Shown piece by piece: positions 50,081 to 59,852 of a stretch of 64,000 nt of DNA (position 1 is its first letter; every line of letters begins with the position of its first letter). The DNA comes from Acidobacteriota bacterium (GTDB taxonomy: Bacteria > Acidobacteriota > Aminicenantia > Aminicenantales > Saccharicenantaceae). The stretch spans positions 124,001 to 188,000 of the forward strand of contig JAKLEN010000003.1 of assembly GCA_022711665.1 (NCBI GenBank), read 5' to 3'. The translations under genes were made by a program, and so were the position numbers. Below the pieces are notes generated by a model. The model was not told the DNA's origin, did no database searches, and saw nothing but the letters and a program-made list of their open reading frames with translations.

Positions 50081-51034
50081 TCAACCGATGACCAGGTCGG
50101 CGACGGCCAGATCCTGGACGGCCGATCCCACGGACTTGAAGACGGTGATCTCGTCTTCGGAGCGCCGGCCCGGCTTGAGCCCGGCCAGGACCTCGCCGAT
50201 CTCGGCGCGGATGGCGGCCTCGGTGATGAGGCCCTCGCGGATCGGGATGAGCAGATCGCCGGTCTCGGCCAGGCAGGCCGTCCGGTCATCGACGAAGATC
50301 CCGGCACGAGCCATCGTTTCGCCGGGGATCTCCCGGACATGGGGTTTGTACGAACCGAAGGCGTTGATGTGAACGCCCGGCTTGAGATCCCCGTCCCGGA
50401 AGACCGGCGTGCTCGAGGTCGTCGCGGTCGAAATGATGTCCGCCTCGCGAAGGGACTCGGGCGCCGGCGCCGGCTCGACTTCGATCGAGAGCTTCCGGCC
50501 CATCTCCGCGGCGAAGGCGGCGGCCGCCTGCGCGTTGATGTCGAAAATCAGGGCCTTGCGGAGCGGCCGGACGGCGGCCAGGGCCTCGAGCTGGGTCCGG
50601 CCCTGGACGCCGGCGCCGAAGACAGCGGCCACCCGGGCGTCCCGGCGGGCCAGGGCCGCCGTGGCCGCGCCCGCCGCGGCGCCGGTGCGGACGGCCGTGG
50701 GATATCCCGCGTCCATGACGGCCAGGGGGACGCCGGTCCCGGCGTCCATGATGACGGTCACCGCGTGAGCCAACGGCAGTCCCTTGGCCGGATTATCGTC
50801 GCAGAGGGAAATAAGCTTGAGACCGGCCCGCCCGGAATCCGGCAGATAGGCCGGCATGGCCAGGACCGTCGTCCGGTATCCGGGGATCTCGAGGCTGGTC
50901 CTGGGGGGGACCAGGGCCCGGCCGGACGACAGCTGGATGAAGGCCTTTCGAACGGCCTCGACAGCCTCCGGCATCCTCAATGCCTGCTTTGTTTCTTCGT
51001 TAGTAAAGTATCTTGTGGAAGTTGGCGTGTTCAT
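50081..51034 (-). CDS. Ornithine cyclodeaminase/mu-crystallin family protein
   Basis: This 317-residue NAD(P)-dependent protein has the family layout: an N-terminal dimer domain (ALVPPRTSLEIPGYRTTVLAM), Rossmann motif AAVFGAGVQGRTQLEALAAV, then IISTATTSSTPVFRDGDLKPGVHINAFGSYKP (the TSSxTPV...GxHINxxGS pattern). Members include ornithine cyclodeaminase, alanine dehydrogenase, ketimine reductases and amino-acid-like dehydrogenases. Coupling to sdaA suggests work on serine or a related amino acid, but the substrate cannot be assigned. Confidence 0.88.
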   Translation of the reverse strand: MNTPTSTRYFTNEETKQALRMPEAVEAVRKAFIQLSSGRALVPPRTSLEIPGYRTTVLAMPAYLPDSGRAGLKLISLCDDNPAKGLPLAHAVTVIMDAGTGVPLAVMDAGYPTAVRTGAAAGAATAALARRDARVAAVFGAGVQGRTQLEALAAVRPLRKALIFDINAQAAAAFAAEMGRKLSIEVEPAPAPESLREADIISTATTSSTPVFRDGDLKPGVHINAFGSYKPHVREIPGETMARAGIFVDDRTACLAETGDLLIPIREGLITEAAIRAEIGEVLAGLKPGRRSEDEITVFKSVGSAVQDLAVADLVIG

Positions 51035-51181
51035 AAATCACCTTCAAACGGCATTCTATCAGATAACCGGTCCGGATGAGAATATGGAGCCAATTTTCGA
51101 GACGATCGACCCTTGGGATCGGGGATCCCTGTCCGGTAAAAAATAACGCTTGCTTTTTTTATTTCGATGGACTAGTTTATT

Positions 51182-51193
51182 ATTTCATGAAAT
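51182..51193. promoter_or_regulatory. Palindrome upstream of the ROK regulator gene
   Basis: ATTTCATGAAAT, a perfect 12-bp palindrome, lies 22 bases before the ATG in AT-rich promoter DNA shared with the divergent ornithine-cyclodeaminase-like gene. It is a possible autoregulatory operator. Confidence 0.4.
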
Positions 51194-51214
51194 TATGCTG
51201 AGTGTGATTCTCAT

Positions 51215-52486
51215 ATGAAGAACAGCGAGATCACCCATCGCAAGTCCGAGACCAGGGCCGGGAACGCGAAGCTCGTCTGTGAGCTCAACAAGGTCAAGAT
51301 CACCAATCTGGTCAGGGACAGTGACGGCATTTCGCGGGCCGACCTGGCCAAGAGCAGCGGCCTGAGCGCCCCGACCATTTCCCGGATCATTGACGGCCTC
51401 ATCAGCGACGGCCTGGTCATCGAGGTCGGCGCCGGCATTTCCAAGGGCGGCCGCAAGCCGACCCTGCTCCGTTTCTCGGGCGTGGACAGCTTCATCATCG
51501 GCATCGACCTCGGCACGACGAACATCCACGGCGTTCTGACCGACCTCGACGCCAACGTCGTGGCCGAGATCAAGACGCCGACCCGCGTCGAGGGAGGATT
51601 CGCCCGGGTCATGGAGCGGACCTCGGAGGTCGTCGGCGAGCTGCGCGGCCACCTCGGCAGCCGGAAGAGCAGGATCTGCGGGATCGGCATTGCCATCGCC
51701 GGCCTCATCAACCGGGACAAGGAGATCGTCGAGTTCTCGCCCGATTTCCATTGGCATAACGTCGATGTGAGAGCCGCCCTGCAGAGGGGCCACGAGATCC
51801 CGGTCATCTTCGATAACGTCACAAGGGTCATGGCCCTGGGTGAGATCTGGTACGGCGCCGGACGGCAATATAAGAACTTCGTCATGGTCAATATCGGCTA
51901 CGGCATAGGCGGCGGCATCATCATCCGCGGCGCCCCGCTTTATGGACAGAAGGGAATGGCGGGCGAGGTCGGCCATTTTACCCTGGACAAGGATTCCGAT
52001 ATCCAGTGTGAATGCGGGAATTACGGCTGCCTCGAAGCCCTCGCATCCGGAAACGCGATCGCCAAGGCCGCGAGGAAAGAGGTCGAGCGGGGGGCCGCAT
52101 CCGAGCTCCTCGAAGGCTGCGGCGGGGACCCCTCGCGGCTGACGGCCGAGATCGTGGCTGACTACGCCAAGCGGGGCGATGCGACGGCCTGGAAGATTTT
52201 CGACCGGGCGGCGGAGTACCTCGGGATCGGGATCGCGGGGCTCATCAACCTGTTCAATCCCGAAGCCGTCTTCATCGGCGGAGGCGTCGCCCAGGCCGGT
52301 GACATCCTGTTCGACAAAGTCCGCAAGACCGTTCACGCCCGGGCCCTGACCAAGTCCTCCGGAAACGTCGCCATCCTGCCGGCGACGTTCGGCACGAAGT
52401 CGGCGGTCATGGGAGCCGTTTCCCTGATCCTCAGCGGGATCGTCAACCAAGATCATGAGCAAATCAATCACCAGAATTCGCGATGA
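51215..52486 (+). CDS. ROK-family transcriptional regulator (NagC/XylR type)
   Basis: This 423-residue protein has an N-terminal winged helix-turn-helix at about 32-75 (ISRADLAKSSGLSAPTISRI). The ROK sugar-binding domain has the phosphate loop GIDLGTTNIHGVLTDL and the zinc site ECGNYGCLEA (C-x-C-G-x-x-G-C-x-E in context), plus GKGGRKPTLL as the hinge. NagC/XylR proteins repress sugar catabolic genes until a sugar or sugar phosphate binds. It lies immediately upstream of the receptor gene, in the middle of the glycan locus, and is the best local candidate for its regulator. No clear ribosome-binding site is visible. Confidence 0.92.
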   Translation: MKNSEITHRKSETRAGNAKLVCELNKVKITNLVRDSDGISRADLAKSSGLSAPTISRIIDGLISDGLVIEVGAGISKGGRKPTLLRFSGVDSFIIGIDLGTTNIHGVLTDLDANVVAEIKTPTRVEGGFARVMERTSEVVGELRGHLGSRKSRICGIGIAIAGLINRDKEIVEFSPDFHWHNVDVRAALQRGHEIPVIFDNVTRVMALGEIWYGAGRQYKNFVMVNIGYGIGGGIIIRGAPLYGQKGMAGEVGHFTLDKDSDIQCECGNYGCLEALASGNAIAKAARKEVERGAASELLEGCGGDPSRLTAEIVADYAKRGDATAWKIFDRAAEYLGIGIAGLINLFNPEAVFIGGGVAQAGDILFDKVRKTVHARALTKSSGNVAILPATFGTKSAVMGAVSLILSGIVNQDHEQINHQNSR

Positions 52487-52490
52487 TCAG

Positions 52491-52507
52491 GACGGCGTTA
52501 AGCCGTC
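52491..52507 (+). terminator. Weak hairpin after the ROK gene
   Basis: GACGGC/GCCGTC (52491-52496, 52502-52507) with flanking TCAG/CTGA complementarity, followed by ATTTTA. The T-run is poor. Confidence 0.35.
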
Positions 52508-52571
52508 GACGGACTGATTTTACCAATAAATGAGAGGCTGATCAGATGTTTCGGAGTTTTGAAAAAGTTAG

Positions 52572-52597
52572 TTTCTTAATGTCAGTAAGCATATAAT
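52572..52597 (+). promoter_or_regulatory. Promoter with shared element before the TonB receptor gene
   Basis: A consensus -10, TATAAT (52592-52597), is preceded by TTTCTTAATGTCAGTAA (52572-52588). The reverse-strand tauE promoter has TTTCTTAATGTTAATAA at an equivalent distance (19 versus 20 bases) from its -10. No good -35 is seen in either, so the element may bind an activator or replace the -35. The remaining 100 bases to the ATG contain no gene. Confidence 0.55.
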
Positions 52598-52703
52598 GTC
52601 CCCTTTAACAGGGATACATTTGGAGGTGATACAGGAATAGATTATAATGATTATTTTGGGAACCAGGGCGATCAAGGCAAAGGACAAGAAAGGAGAAATC
52701 GGC

Positions 52704-55700
52704 ATGAAGCGGACAAAGATTCTAGCGCTCGTCTTCTCGCTTCTTTTCCTGGCGTCGCTCGCCGCGGCCCAGGAATTGCAGTCAGGCTCGATCCGGGGCC
52801 GGATCGTGGATGACACCGGCCAGGCTTTGCCGGGCGTTTCCATCACGATCTCCGGACCCGCGCTGATCGGCAAGGTCACGGCCGTGACCAACGCGGACGG
52901 GATGTTCAGGGCTCCCAGCGTGACGCCGGGTAGCGGATACGAGATCAAGGCCGAATTGAGCGGCTTTGAAACGACTGTTCAGACGGGGGTCATCGTCAAC
53001 CTTAACAAGACGATCACGATCGAGATCACGATGAAACCCTCGACCATTCAGCAGGAAGTGACGATCACGGCGGCGACGCCCACGGTCGATGTCGTGAAAT
53101 CCTCGACGTCGCAGACCATCACCAGCGACGTCCTGGCGTCGCTGCCCCTGTCGCGTTCCATCGGCGCGGTCATCGCCATGGCCCCGGGGTCCGTCGGCGG
53201 CAGCGTCCATGGCGACGGACGGGGAGAGGTCGGAGCCGTCATGGACGGCATCCAGATGACGGAGCCTGACGTAGGCGGCGTAGCCCTCGGCGGCGACGTC
53301 GGGATCGCCTGGGACATGGTGGAGGAAGCCGAGGTCGTGACGGCCGGGGCCACCGCCCAATATTTCAACAGCACCAGCGGCCTGACCAACGTCCTCATGA
53401 AGTCGGGCGGAAACAAGTTCTCGGGCGAGGCGTCCGTTTATTACACGGACGACAACCTGTCCCAGATCCACATCCCCGAGGCGGACCTCCAGGCCCTCAA
53501 CCTGGCCAAACCCTCCATTCCGGTCTACTCGCTGGACGGATCATTCGCTCTCGGCGGTCCGGTCATCAAGGACAAGGTCTGGTTCATGACCGAGTTCCGG
53601 ATGCTGAACAGCAAGTACACCGGCGATTTCCGTCCCACGGTCATCAACGGGAAGGCCTATGACAACTATGACCGCACCTTCCCGAACTATGTCGGATTCC
53701 TGAAGCTCTCGGCCCAGCTGTCCAAGAACGTCCGCGCCTCGGCTATGGGCCACTTTTCCGTGCAGGATGTTCCCTATTATTACAGCGGCTGGGGCCTCAC
53801 CAACGAGGCCAACAAGAACAACAAGCCGGTCCGCTTCAATTACGCCGCGACGATTTCCTGGACGGTCAACAGCAGCACCATCCTCGACCTCCGGGCCGGC
53901 GGCCTCTATTTCAAGTGGAATGGCAACAACACGGTCGAGGCCAATCCGGACGGACCCCATTTCTATGATGACTTCACGGGCTACAGCTGGGGCAACACCG
54001 GCGCCACGGAATATACCTTCAAGCCGAAGACCAACGTTTCGCTGACGGCCACAAAGTTCATGGATAACGTTCTCGGCGGCACGCATGAGATCAAGGCCGG
54101 CCTGGAATGGGAACGGAACCGCGGCGAATGGGGCTTCTATATGAAGCAGCCCCTCTTCTGGACGTACTACGACGGAAGCCCCTATTATTGGGCGGCCCAG
54201 AACGGCGGCGAGACGGACCCTGTCTACGGGGACGGCCTGCTCGAATATGCCGTCATGGGCGGGACGGAAGGTTCCGGCGCCGAGATCGGCATCACCTCCC
54301 GGATCGGCGGCTTCATCCAGGACTCCTTCTCAGTGAAGCGTCTGACCGTCAACGTCGGCCTGCGCGCCGACCACATGAAGGCCTGGAGCCCGGGCCGGTC
54401 CAAGGGAGCCACCACGGATCCGGTAGCCTTGGCTATCGGGCAGACCTACTTCGAGCCGATCTACGGCATGAACCCTTATGACGAAGTCTCTTATGCGTCA
54501 TGGGACAACGCCTTCCCCTATGGCTGGTTCCTGTCCCCCCGCATCGGCCTGACCTATGACCTTTTCGGCAAGGGCAAGACTGCCCTGAAGGCCTCGTTCT
54601 CCCGCCAGCCCGAGAGCTTCCCCACAGGAACGTTCTCTTCCATGTATCCCCTGACCTGGCGCTCCTTCAGCTGGAACTGGTGGGACAACAACCACAACGG
54701 CACGCCTGATCTCCCCGGCGTCGATGAGTATCAGGAAGCCTGGGGCGACACGCCCCTGGCCATGGTCTCTACGGCCTACCTGGACGCCATCGATCCCGAT
54801 GTCAAGGTGCCTTTCGTCGACGAGATCACGGTCGGCCTCGAACATGAGCTGGTCAAGAACCTGCGAGTCAGCGCCCGTTATATCCACAAGAACCGCCAGA
54901 ACATCCTGGGCAGCGTCCTCTGGGACAAGGCTTCCGACCGGTACTGGTACAGCTATGACCTGGCGCCCGAATGGTGGGTCCCCTTCACGACGACCGTTCC
55001 GGCCACCGGCTCCTATCCGGCCCAGGATATCACGATGTATTTCCTGTCCAACGACGCGCCGGACCAGTTCCGCCGCCTGACCAATGTCCCCGAAGCCGTC
55101 TTCAAGTATGATACAGTAGAGATCAGCTTCGACAAGAGACTGGCCCAGAACTGGCAGCTCGGCGGCTCGGTCAACTTCTCGAAGAGCAAGGGGAACTATC
55201 CCATGAGCTATGCTTCCTGGGGCTCGCAGGGCGTCTTCTCCAGCGCTAACGCCTTTGTCAACTCGTACGGCGACATGCCCTACGGCCGGCCCCTCGTGAT
55301 CAAGCTCTATGGCACCTTCGTTCTTCCTTACGATTTCATGTTCTCCTTCTTCTATACCCATTCCGACGGCTCTCCCTGGGGACGGACGGTCAGCGTCCAG
55401 CCTCCGGCCGCCTGGGCCGCGGATAATAATGTCAGCCGGACGGGCTATTCGATCTATGTCAACGCCCCCGGCACCTATTGGAACGAAGCGAACGACAACA
55501 TCGACCTCAGGATCGGGAAGGATCTGCGCCTCGGCCCCGGATCACTCGGAGCCTATGTGAATATTTTCAACCTTCTCGGCACGTACACCCTGACGGTCGC
55601 CAAGAATCCCGGCGGGACCTGGCGCCCGGCTGACGAGAACACGACTGACGGGACGTACACGGTCGGCTCGACCGGCCTCCGCGGCTTCTCCGGTTCCCGT

Positions 55701-55733
55701 CAATTCCGGTTCTCTCTGTCCTATAAGTTCTAG
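52704..55733 (+). CDS. TonB-dependent receptor, Oar type, of the glycan locus
   Basis: This 1009-residue outer-membrane protein has a signal peptide (KILALVFSLLFLASLAAAQ), a carboxypeptidase-regulatory domain at about 25-105 (SIRGRIVDDTGQALPGVSI) and a plug at about 110-225 (ITSDVLASLPLSRSIGAV, TSGLTNVLMKSGGNKFSG). The barrel ends in ...FRFSLSYKF. The start at 52704 follows GGAGAAATC; an earlier in-frame ATG at 52647 would add 19 residues without a signal. There is no SusD partner, which fits Oar-type rather than Bacteroidota SusC/D systems. Its neighbours (symporter, GH95, sulfatase) suggest it imports fucose-containing or sulfated oligosaccharide. Confidence 0.93.
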   Translation: MKRTKILALVFSLLFLASLAAAQELQSGSIRGRIVDDTGQALPGVSITISGPALIGKVTAVTNADGMFRAPSVTPGSGYEIKAELSGFETTVQTGVIVNLNKTITIEITMKPSTIQQEVTITAATPTVDVVKSSTSQTITSDVLASLPLSRSIGAVIAMAPGSVGGSVHGDGRGEVGAVMDGIQMTEPDVGGVALGGDVGIAWDMVEEAEVVTAGATAQYFNSTSGLTNVLMKSGGNKFSGEASVYYTDDNLSQIHIPEADLQALNLAKPSIPVYSLDGSFALGGPVIKDKVWFMTEFRMLNSKYTGDFRPTVINGKAYDNYDRTFPNYVGFLKLSAQLSKNVRASAMGHFSVQDVPYYYSGWGLTNEANKNNKPVRFNYAATISWTVNSSTILDLRAGGLYFKWNGNNTVEANPDGPHFYDDFTGYSWGNTGATEYTFKPKTNVSLTATKFMDNVLGGTHEIKAGLEWERNRGEWGFYMKQPLFWTYYDGSPYYWAAQNGGETDPVYGDGLLEYAVMGGTEGSGAEIGITSRIGGFIQDSFSVKRLTVNVGLRADHMKAWSPGRSKGATTDPVALAIGQTYFEPIYGMNPYDEVSYASWDNAFPYGWFLSPRIGLTYDLFGKGKTALKASFSRQPESFPTGTFSSMYPLTWRSFSWNWWDNNHNGTPDLPGVDEYQEAWGDTPLAMVSTAYLDAIDPDVKVPFVDEITVGLEHELVKNLRVSARYIHKNRQNILGSVLWDKASDRYWYSYDLAPEWWVPFTTTVPATGSYPAQDITMYFLSNDAPDQFRRLTNVPEAVFKYDTVEISFDKRLAQNWQLGGSVNFSKSKGNYPMSYASWGSQGVFSSANAFVNSYGDMPYGRPLVIKLYGTFVLPYDFMFSFFYTHSDGSPWGRTVSVQPPAAWAADNNVSRTGYSIYVNAPGTYWNEANDNIDLRIGKDLRLGPGSLGAYVNIFNLLGTYTLTVAKNPGGTWRPADENTTDGTYTVGSTGLRGFSGSRQFRFSLSYKF

Positions 55734-55758
55734 AACCGGAAAACGCATGTCAAACGGA

Positions 55759-55791
55759 GCCGAGGGAGAGCCCATCGGGCTCTCCCTCGGC
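55759..55791 (+). terminator. Perfect 15-bp hairpin after the receptor gene
   Basis: The arms 55759-55773 (GCCGAGGGAGAGCCC) and 55777-55791 pair perfectly with a 3-base loop. No T-run follows, so termination may be partial, leaving some read-through into the symporter gene. Confidence 0.6.
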
Positions 55792-55917
55792 CTTCCCGGC
55801 GATAATCATGTTGCGGCATTCAGACCTGCTCCTAACGGCTCTTGCGCCGTCCGCCGGAGAAAGGCCTTAAGCATCCCGGAGCGTCCGGCGCCGTGAGGCC
55901 CTGAACAGGAGAGACGC

Positions 55918-57543
55918 ATGACTCAAGCGACCCTCGGGATACCCGTGCTTGACCTCGTAATCATCGTCGTCTACATGCTGGGCATTCTCGCCATAGGCGT
56001 GCTCTCGGCCCGCGGCATCAAGCGGACCGCCAGCGGCTACTTCCTGGCCGACAGGTCGCTTCGCTGGGGTGTCGTCGGCTCGGCCATGTTCGCCGCCAAC
56101 ATCTCGACCATCCACCTGGTGGGTCTGGCCGCCTCGGGCTATTCCGAAGGTCTTGTCTGGGGCAATTTCGAGTGGATGGCGGCTTTCAGCCTCATCCTCC
56201 TCTGCCTGGTCTTTGCCCCGTTCTATTTCCGGAGCCGCATCTCCACGCTGCCCGAGTTCCTCGAAAAGCGGTTCGGCCCGGGTTCCAGGATCATGCTGGC
56301 CTTCATGGCCATCCTGGCCGCCTTGTTCATCCATATCGGCATGAGCCTGTATGCGGGCGCGGCCGTTTTCCGCCAGTTCTTCGGCATTGACGTCGTCACG
56401 TCGATCGTCCTGATCTCGATCGTGACCGGCATTTACACGCTCCTCGGCGGGCTCAAGGCGGTCGTGGTCACGGAATCGATCCAGTCGGTTATCCTGATAC
56501 TCGGCGCGGCCCTGGTCACGATCTTCGCCGTGCTGGCGCTTCCCTCGCACGGCATCGCCTCCCTGGCCGCGTTCAAGGCCGCGGTCAAGCCCGGCCAGCT
56601 CAGCATGCTGCAGACCCACAGCTCAGCCGGATTGAACTGGTACGCCGTCTTTCTCGGTTACCCAATCCTCGGCATCTGGTACTGGTGCACCGACCAGACG
56701 ATCGTCCAGCGCGTCCTCGGCTCCCGGACGGAGAAGGATGCCCAGCACGGGGCGCTTTTCGCCGGCCTGCTCAAGATCCTGCCCGTCTTCATCCTCGTCT
56801 TCCCCGGAGTCGTCGGCTACGTCCTCTTCCGCGACATCATCGGGTCGGACGCCAACCAGACCCTGCCGGTCCTCCTGGTCAAGCTCATTCCGACGGGGCT
56901 CAAGGGCGTCATCGCCGCCGGCCTCCTGGCGGCCTTGATGAGCACGATCGCCGCCGCCCTCAACAGCACGGCTACGCTCGTCGCTGTCGACATCGTCAAG
57001 AGGCTCAGGCCGGAATCCTCGGACAGGACCCAGGTCCGGATCGGCCGGATCTGCACGGTGGCCGTCATGTTGCTGGCCATGGCCTGGTCGACGCAGGGCG
57101 GACGCTATTCGAGCATCTTCGAGGCCATCAACACCATCGGCAGCTACCTGGCTCCGCCGATCACGGCGGTCTTCCTCTGGGGCGTTTTTTGGAAACGCGG
57201 CACGAAACAGGCCGCTCTGACGACCCTGATCGGGGGCTTCCTCCTCGGGCTCGCCTCGTTCCTGATCGATTTCCCCGTCTTCGGCGCCGAGAAGGTCATC
57301 ACCCAGGGCTTGGGCATCCCCTTCATGATGCAGGCCTGGTGGATGTTCTGCATCTGCAGCGCGACCTTCGTGGCCGTCAGCCTCTTGACGCCCGCTCCGG
57401 ACCGCGAAAAGATCGCCGAGCTGACCTGGAGCAGCCCGAAGGCCGTCCTGGCCCGGGGCCGGATCCAGGGCTGGAGCGATCCGCGGGTCCTGGCCGGAGG
57501 ACTCCTGGCGCTGCTGGTCGTCCTCTATTACATCTTCCGCTGA
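55918..57543 (+). CDS. Sodium:solute symporter (SSS/SGLT family)
   Basis: This 541-residue inner-membrane protein has about 14 helices. SSS features include DLVIIVVYMLGILAIGV, SGYFLADRSLRWGVVGSAMFA, NISTIHLVGLAASGYSEGL, IYTLLGGLKAVVVTESIQ and GIWYWCTDQTIVQRVLGSRT, the last close to sugar-transporting SGLT members. It probably brings in the monosaccharide released in the periplasm, with sodium. GGAGAG precedes the ATG. It starts a forward operon with two dehydrogenases and two GH95-type genes. Confidence 0.92.
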   Translation: MTQATLGIPVLDLVIIVVYMLGILAIGVLSARGIKRTASGYFLADRSLRWGVVGSAMFAANISTIHLVGLAASGYSEGLVWGNFEWMAAFSLILLCLVFAPFYFRSRISTLPEFLEKRFGPGSRIMLAFMAILAALFIHIGMSLYAGAAVFRQFFGIDVVTSIVLISIVTGIYTLLGGLKAVVVTESIQSVILILGAALVTIFAVLALPSHGIASLAAFKAAVKPGQLSMLQTHSSAGLNWYAVFLGYPILGIWYWCTDQTIVQRVLGSRTEKDAQHGALFAGLLKILPVFILVFPGVVGYVLFRDIIGSDANQTLPVLLVKLIPTGLKGVIAAGLLAALMSTIAAALNSTATLVAVDIVKRLRPESSDRTQVRIGRICTVAVMLLAMAWSTQGGRYSSIFEAINTIGSYLAPPITAVFLWGVFWKRGTKQAALTTLIGGFLLGLASFLIDFPVFGAEKVITQGLGIPFMMQAWWMFCICSATFVAVSLLTPAPDREKIAELTWSSPKAVLARGRIQGWSDPRVLAGGLLALLVVLYYIFR

Positions 57544-57575
57544 AGCCGCCCGCCGCGCGGCCAAGGAGTTGACGC

Positions 57576-58613
57576 ATGAAGCAAGCCGTCATGACCAGTC
57601 CGGGCGTGATCGAGTTCCGCGACGTCCCGGTGCCGAAGCCCGGGCCGAACGACGTGCTGGTCCGCATCCGGATGATCGGCATCTGCGGCTCCGACATACA
57701 TGTCCGCCACGGGCGCCATCCCTTCACGTCCTTTCCGGTCGTGCAGGGGCATGAGTTTTCCGGGATCGTCGAGGCCGTCGGCCGGCGCGTCACGAGCGTG
57801 CGGCCGGGGCGGAAGGTCACGGCGACGCCCCAGCTCGTCTGCGGCCGCTGCGCCCCCTGCCGGCGCGGGGACTATCACATCTGCGATGTGCTCCGGGTCC
57901 AGGGATTCCAGGCCCCCGGCTGCGCCCAGGAGCTCTTCCTGGTCCCCGAGGAACGGATCGTCCCTCTTCCGGCCTCCTTCACCTTCGAGAAGGGCGCGCT
58001 GGTCGAGCCGGCGGCCGTCGGCGTCCATGCCGTTTCCCGGGCCGGGAGGCTGGCCGGAGCCAACGTCGCGGTGCTTGGGGCCGGGCCCATCGGCAACCTT
58101 GTCGGGCAGGCGGCCCGGGCCGCGGGCGCCAAGGTCCTCATCACCGACGTCAGCGAATACCGGCTGGAGATCGCCCGGGCGTGCGGCCTGAAACACGTTT
58201 CCCCGGCCGGGCGCGAGAGCCTGAAGGAAGCCTCGGCCCGGGTCTTCGGCGCCAGGGGCTTTGAGAAGGCCTTTGAATGCGCCGCGGCCGAGGCCGCGAT
58301 GAACGGCGCGATCGGCGCCATCCAAAAGGGCGGAACGATCGTCGCCGTCGGCGTGTACGGCGACCGGCCGCGCGTCGACATGGGCCTGGTCCAGGACCGG
58401 GAGCTGACCCTGACCGGCACGCTCATGTACCGGCGCCGGGACTTCATCAAGGCGGTCCGCCTCATCCGGTCGGGCGGGCTGGTCACCAAGCCTCTCGATA
58501 CTCGTCACTTCCCCTTCGAGGAGTATCGAAAAGCCTACGATTACATCGACCGGGAAGGGGAGAGGTCGATGAAGATCTTCGTCGATCTTGATCCCAACCA
58601 GATGAAGGAGTAG
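57576..58613 (+). CDS. Zinc-dependent medium-chain dehydrogenase
   Basis: This 345-residue NAD(P)-dependent sugar or alcohol dehydrogenase has the catalytic zinc site ICGSDIHVRHG and GHEFSG, the structural zinc cluster CGRCAPCRRGDYHIC and the Rossmann motif VAVLGAGPIGNLVGQA. It resembles the sorbitol/threonine/galactonate dehydrogenase group. In this operon it could oxidise a deoxy-sugar or its acid; the exact substrate is not readable. AAGGAG precedes the ATG. It is 8 bases before the next dehydrogenase gene. Confidence 0.92.
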   Translation: MKQAVMTSPGVIEFRDVPVPKPGPNDVLVRIRMIGICGSDIHVRHGRHPFTSFPVVQGHEFSGIVEAVGRRVTSVRPGRKVTATPQLVCGRCAPCRRGDYHICDVLRVQGFQAPGCAQELFLVPEERIVPLPASFTFEKGALVEPAAVGVHAVSRAGRLAGANVAVLGAGPIGNLVGQAARAAGAKVLITDVSEYRLEIARACGLKHVSPAGRESLKEASARVFGARGFEKAFECAAAEAAMNGAIGAIQKGGTIVAVGVYGDRPRVDMGLVQDRELTLTGTLMYRRRDFIKAVRLIRSGGLVTKPLDTRHFPFEEYRKAYDYIDREGERSMKIFVDLDPNQMKE

Positions 58614-58621
58614 TACGCGTC

Positions 58622-59782
58622 ATGAAGGAATTCCTCTATTTTCAGCCCACGGAGATCCGTTTCGGCCGCGGGCGCCTTTCCGAGGTCGGCCAGGCCGCGT
58701 CCCGTTTCGGCAGCCGCGCCGTCCTCGTCACCGTTCCTGACGAGCCCTGTTTCAAGGGGTTGTTCGCGCGGACCGGGGACCTGCTGGCCAAAGCCGGAAT
58801 GGCCGTGGCCCGCTTTGCCGAGGTGGTCCCCAATCCGACCACCGAGGTCGTGACTAGGGGCGCCAAAATGGCCCGCGAGTTCAAAGCGGACGTCGTCGTC
58901 GCCGTCGGCGGGGGATCGTCCATCGATACGGCCAAGGCCATCGCCGTGGAGGCCGCCCATCGGGGCACCGCCTGGGACTATCTCTATTTCCGGGAAAAAC
59001 AGCCTACGGCCAAAACCCTGCCCGTGATCGCCGTGACGACGACGTCGGGAACGGGCTCGCACGTGACCCAGGTCGCCGTGGTGACGAATCCGGCCGAGAA
59101 GAATAAGTCGGCCCTCTTCCATCCGCTCCTTTACCCCCGCGTTTCCCTGGTCGATCCAGAACTCATGGCCTCGCTTCCCAAGAAGGTCACGGCGTCCACG
59201 GGATTCGATGTCTTCGCCCACGCCTTCGAGAGCTTCATCAATCCCGGCGGGTCTCCCTATACCGATATGATGGCCCTGGAGGCTATCGGCCTCGTGGCCA
59301 AGTCCCTGCCGGCGGTCCTCAAGGACGGCAACGACCTCGCGGCCCGGGAGCGCATGGCTTGGGCCGACACCCTGGCCGGGCTTTGCATAGCCAATGCCGG
59401 GGTGACAATGCCACATGGCATCGGCATGGCCATCGGCGGCATATATCCGCATGTGGCCCACGGCCAGGCCCTGGCCGTCGTTTATCCGGCCATCCTCGAT
59501 TACACCCTTAAGACCGTGCCGGGCAAGTTCGCCGCGGTCGGCCGGATCCTCGAACCCCGCCTGGCAGGGGAGAAGGGAATCAAGGCCGCCGAAGGCGCCT
59601 GCGCCGCCATCAAGCGGTTCATCAAGAAGATAGGGATGGACGTCAGGCTGCGCGATTTCGACATTCCGGAAGGGGAGATAGAGGCGCTGGCCCACCAGTC
59701 CATGGTCTTGCCCGATTACAAGAACCACCCGCGCCTGGCCACGCTGTCCGACATCTCCGCGATCCTCGGCCGGAGCTATTGA
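58622..59782 (+). CDS. Iron-containing alcohol dehydrogenase
   Basis: This 386-residue protein has the family's nucleotide loop VVAVGGGSSIDTAKAIA, TTSGTGSHVTQVAVVTN, and the iron site FDVFAHAFESF plus PHGIGMAIGGIYPHVAHGQALA (Asp and three His). It resembles FucO, the lactaldehyde reductase of fucose breakdown, and butanol dehydrogenases. In a fucose-type locus, reduction of lactaldehyde to propanediol is a plausible role. No fucose isomerase, kinase or aldolase gene is in the window. Confidence 0.92.
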   Translation: MKEFLYFQPTEIRFGRGRLSEVGQAASRFGSRAVLVTVPDEPCFKGLFARTGDLLAKAGMAVARFAEVVPNPTTEVVTRGAKMAREFKADVVVAVGGGSSIDTAKAIAVEAAHRGTAWDYLYFREKQPTAKTLPVIAVTTTSGTGSHVTQVAVVTNPAEKNKSALFHPLLYPRVSLVDPELMASLPKKVTASTGFDVFAHAFESFINPGGSPYTDMMALEAIGLVAKSLPAVLKDGNDLAARERMAWADTLAGLCIANAGVTMPHGIGMAIGGIYPHVAHGQALAVVYPAILDYTLKTVPGKFAAVGRILEPRLAGEKGIKAAEGACAAIKRFIKKIGMDVRLRDFDIPEGEIEALAHQSMVLPDYKNHPRLATLSDISAILGRSY

Positions 59783-59852
59783 GCTCCGGCCGGGCCGTCG
59801 ATCGCCCCATGCCGGGCTGGCGATCCCCCCGCCCGCAAAGGAGGATGACAAG

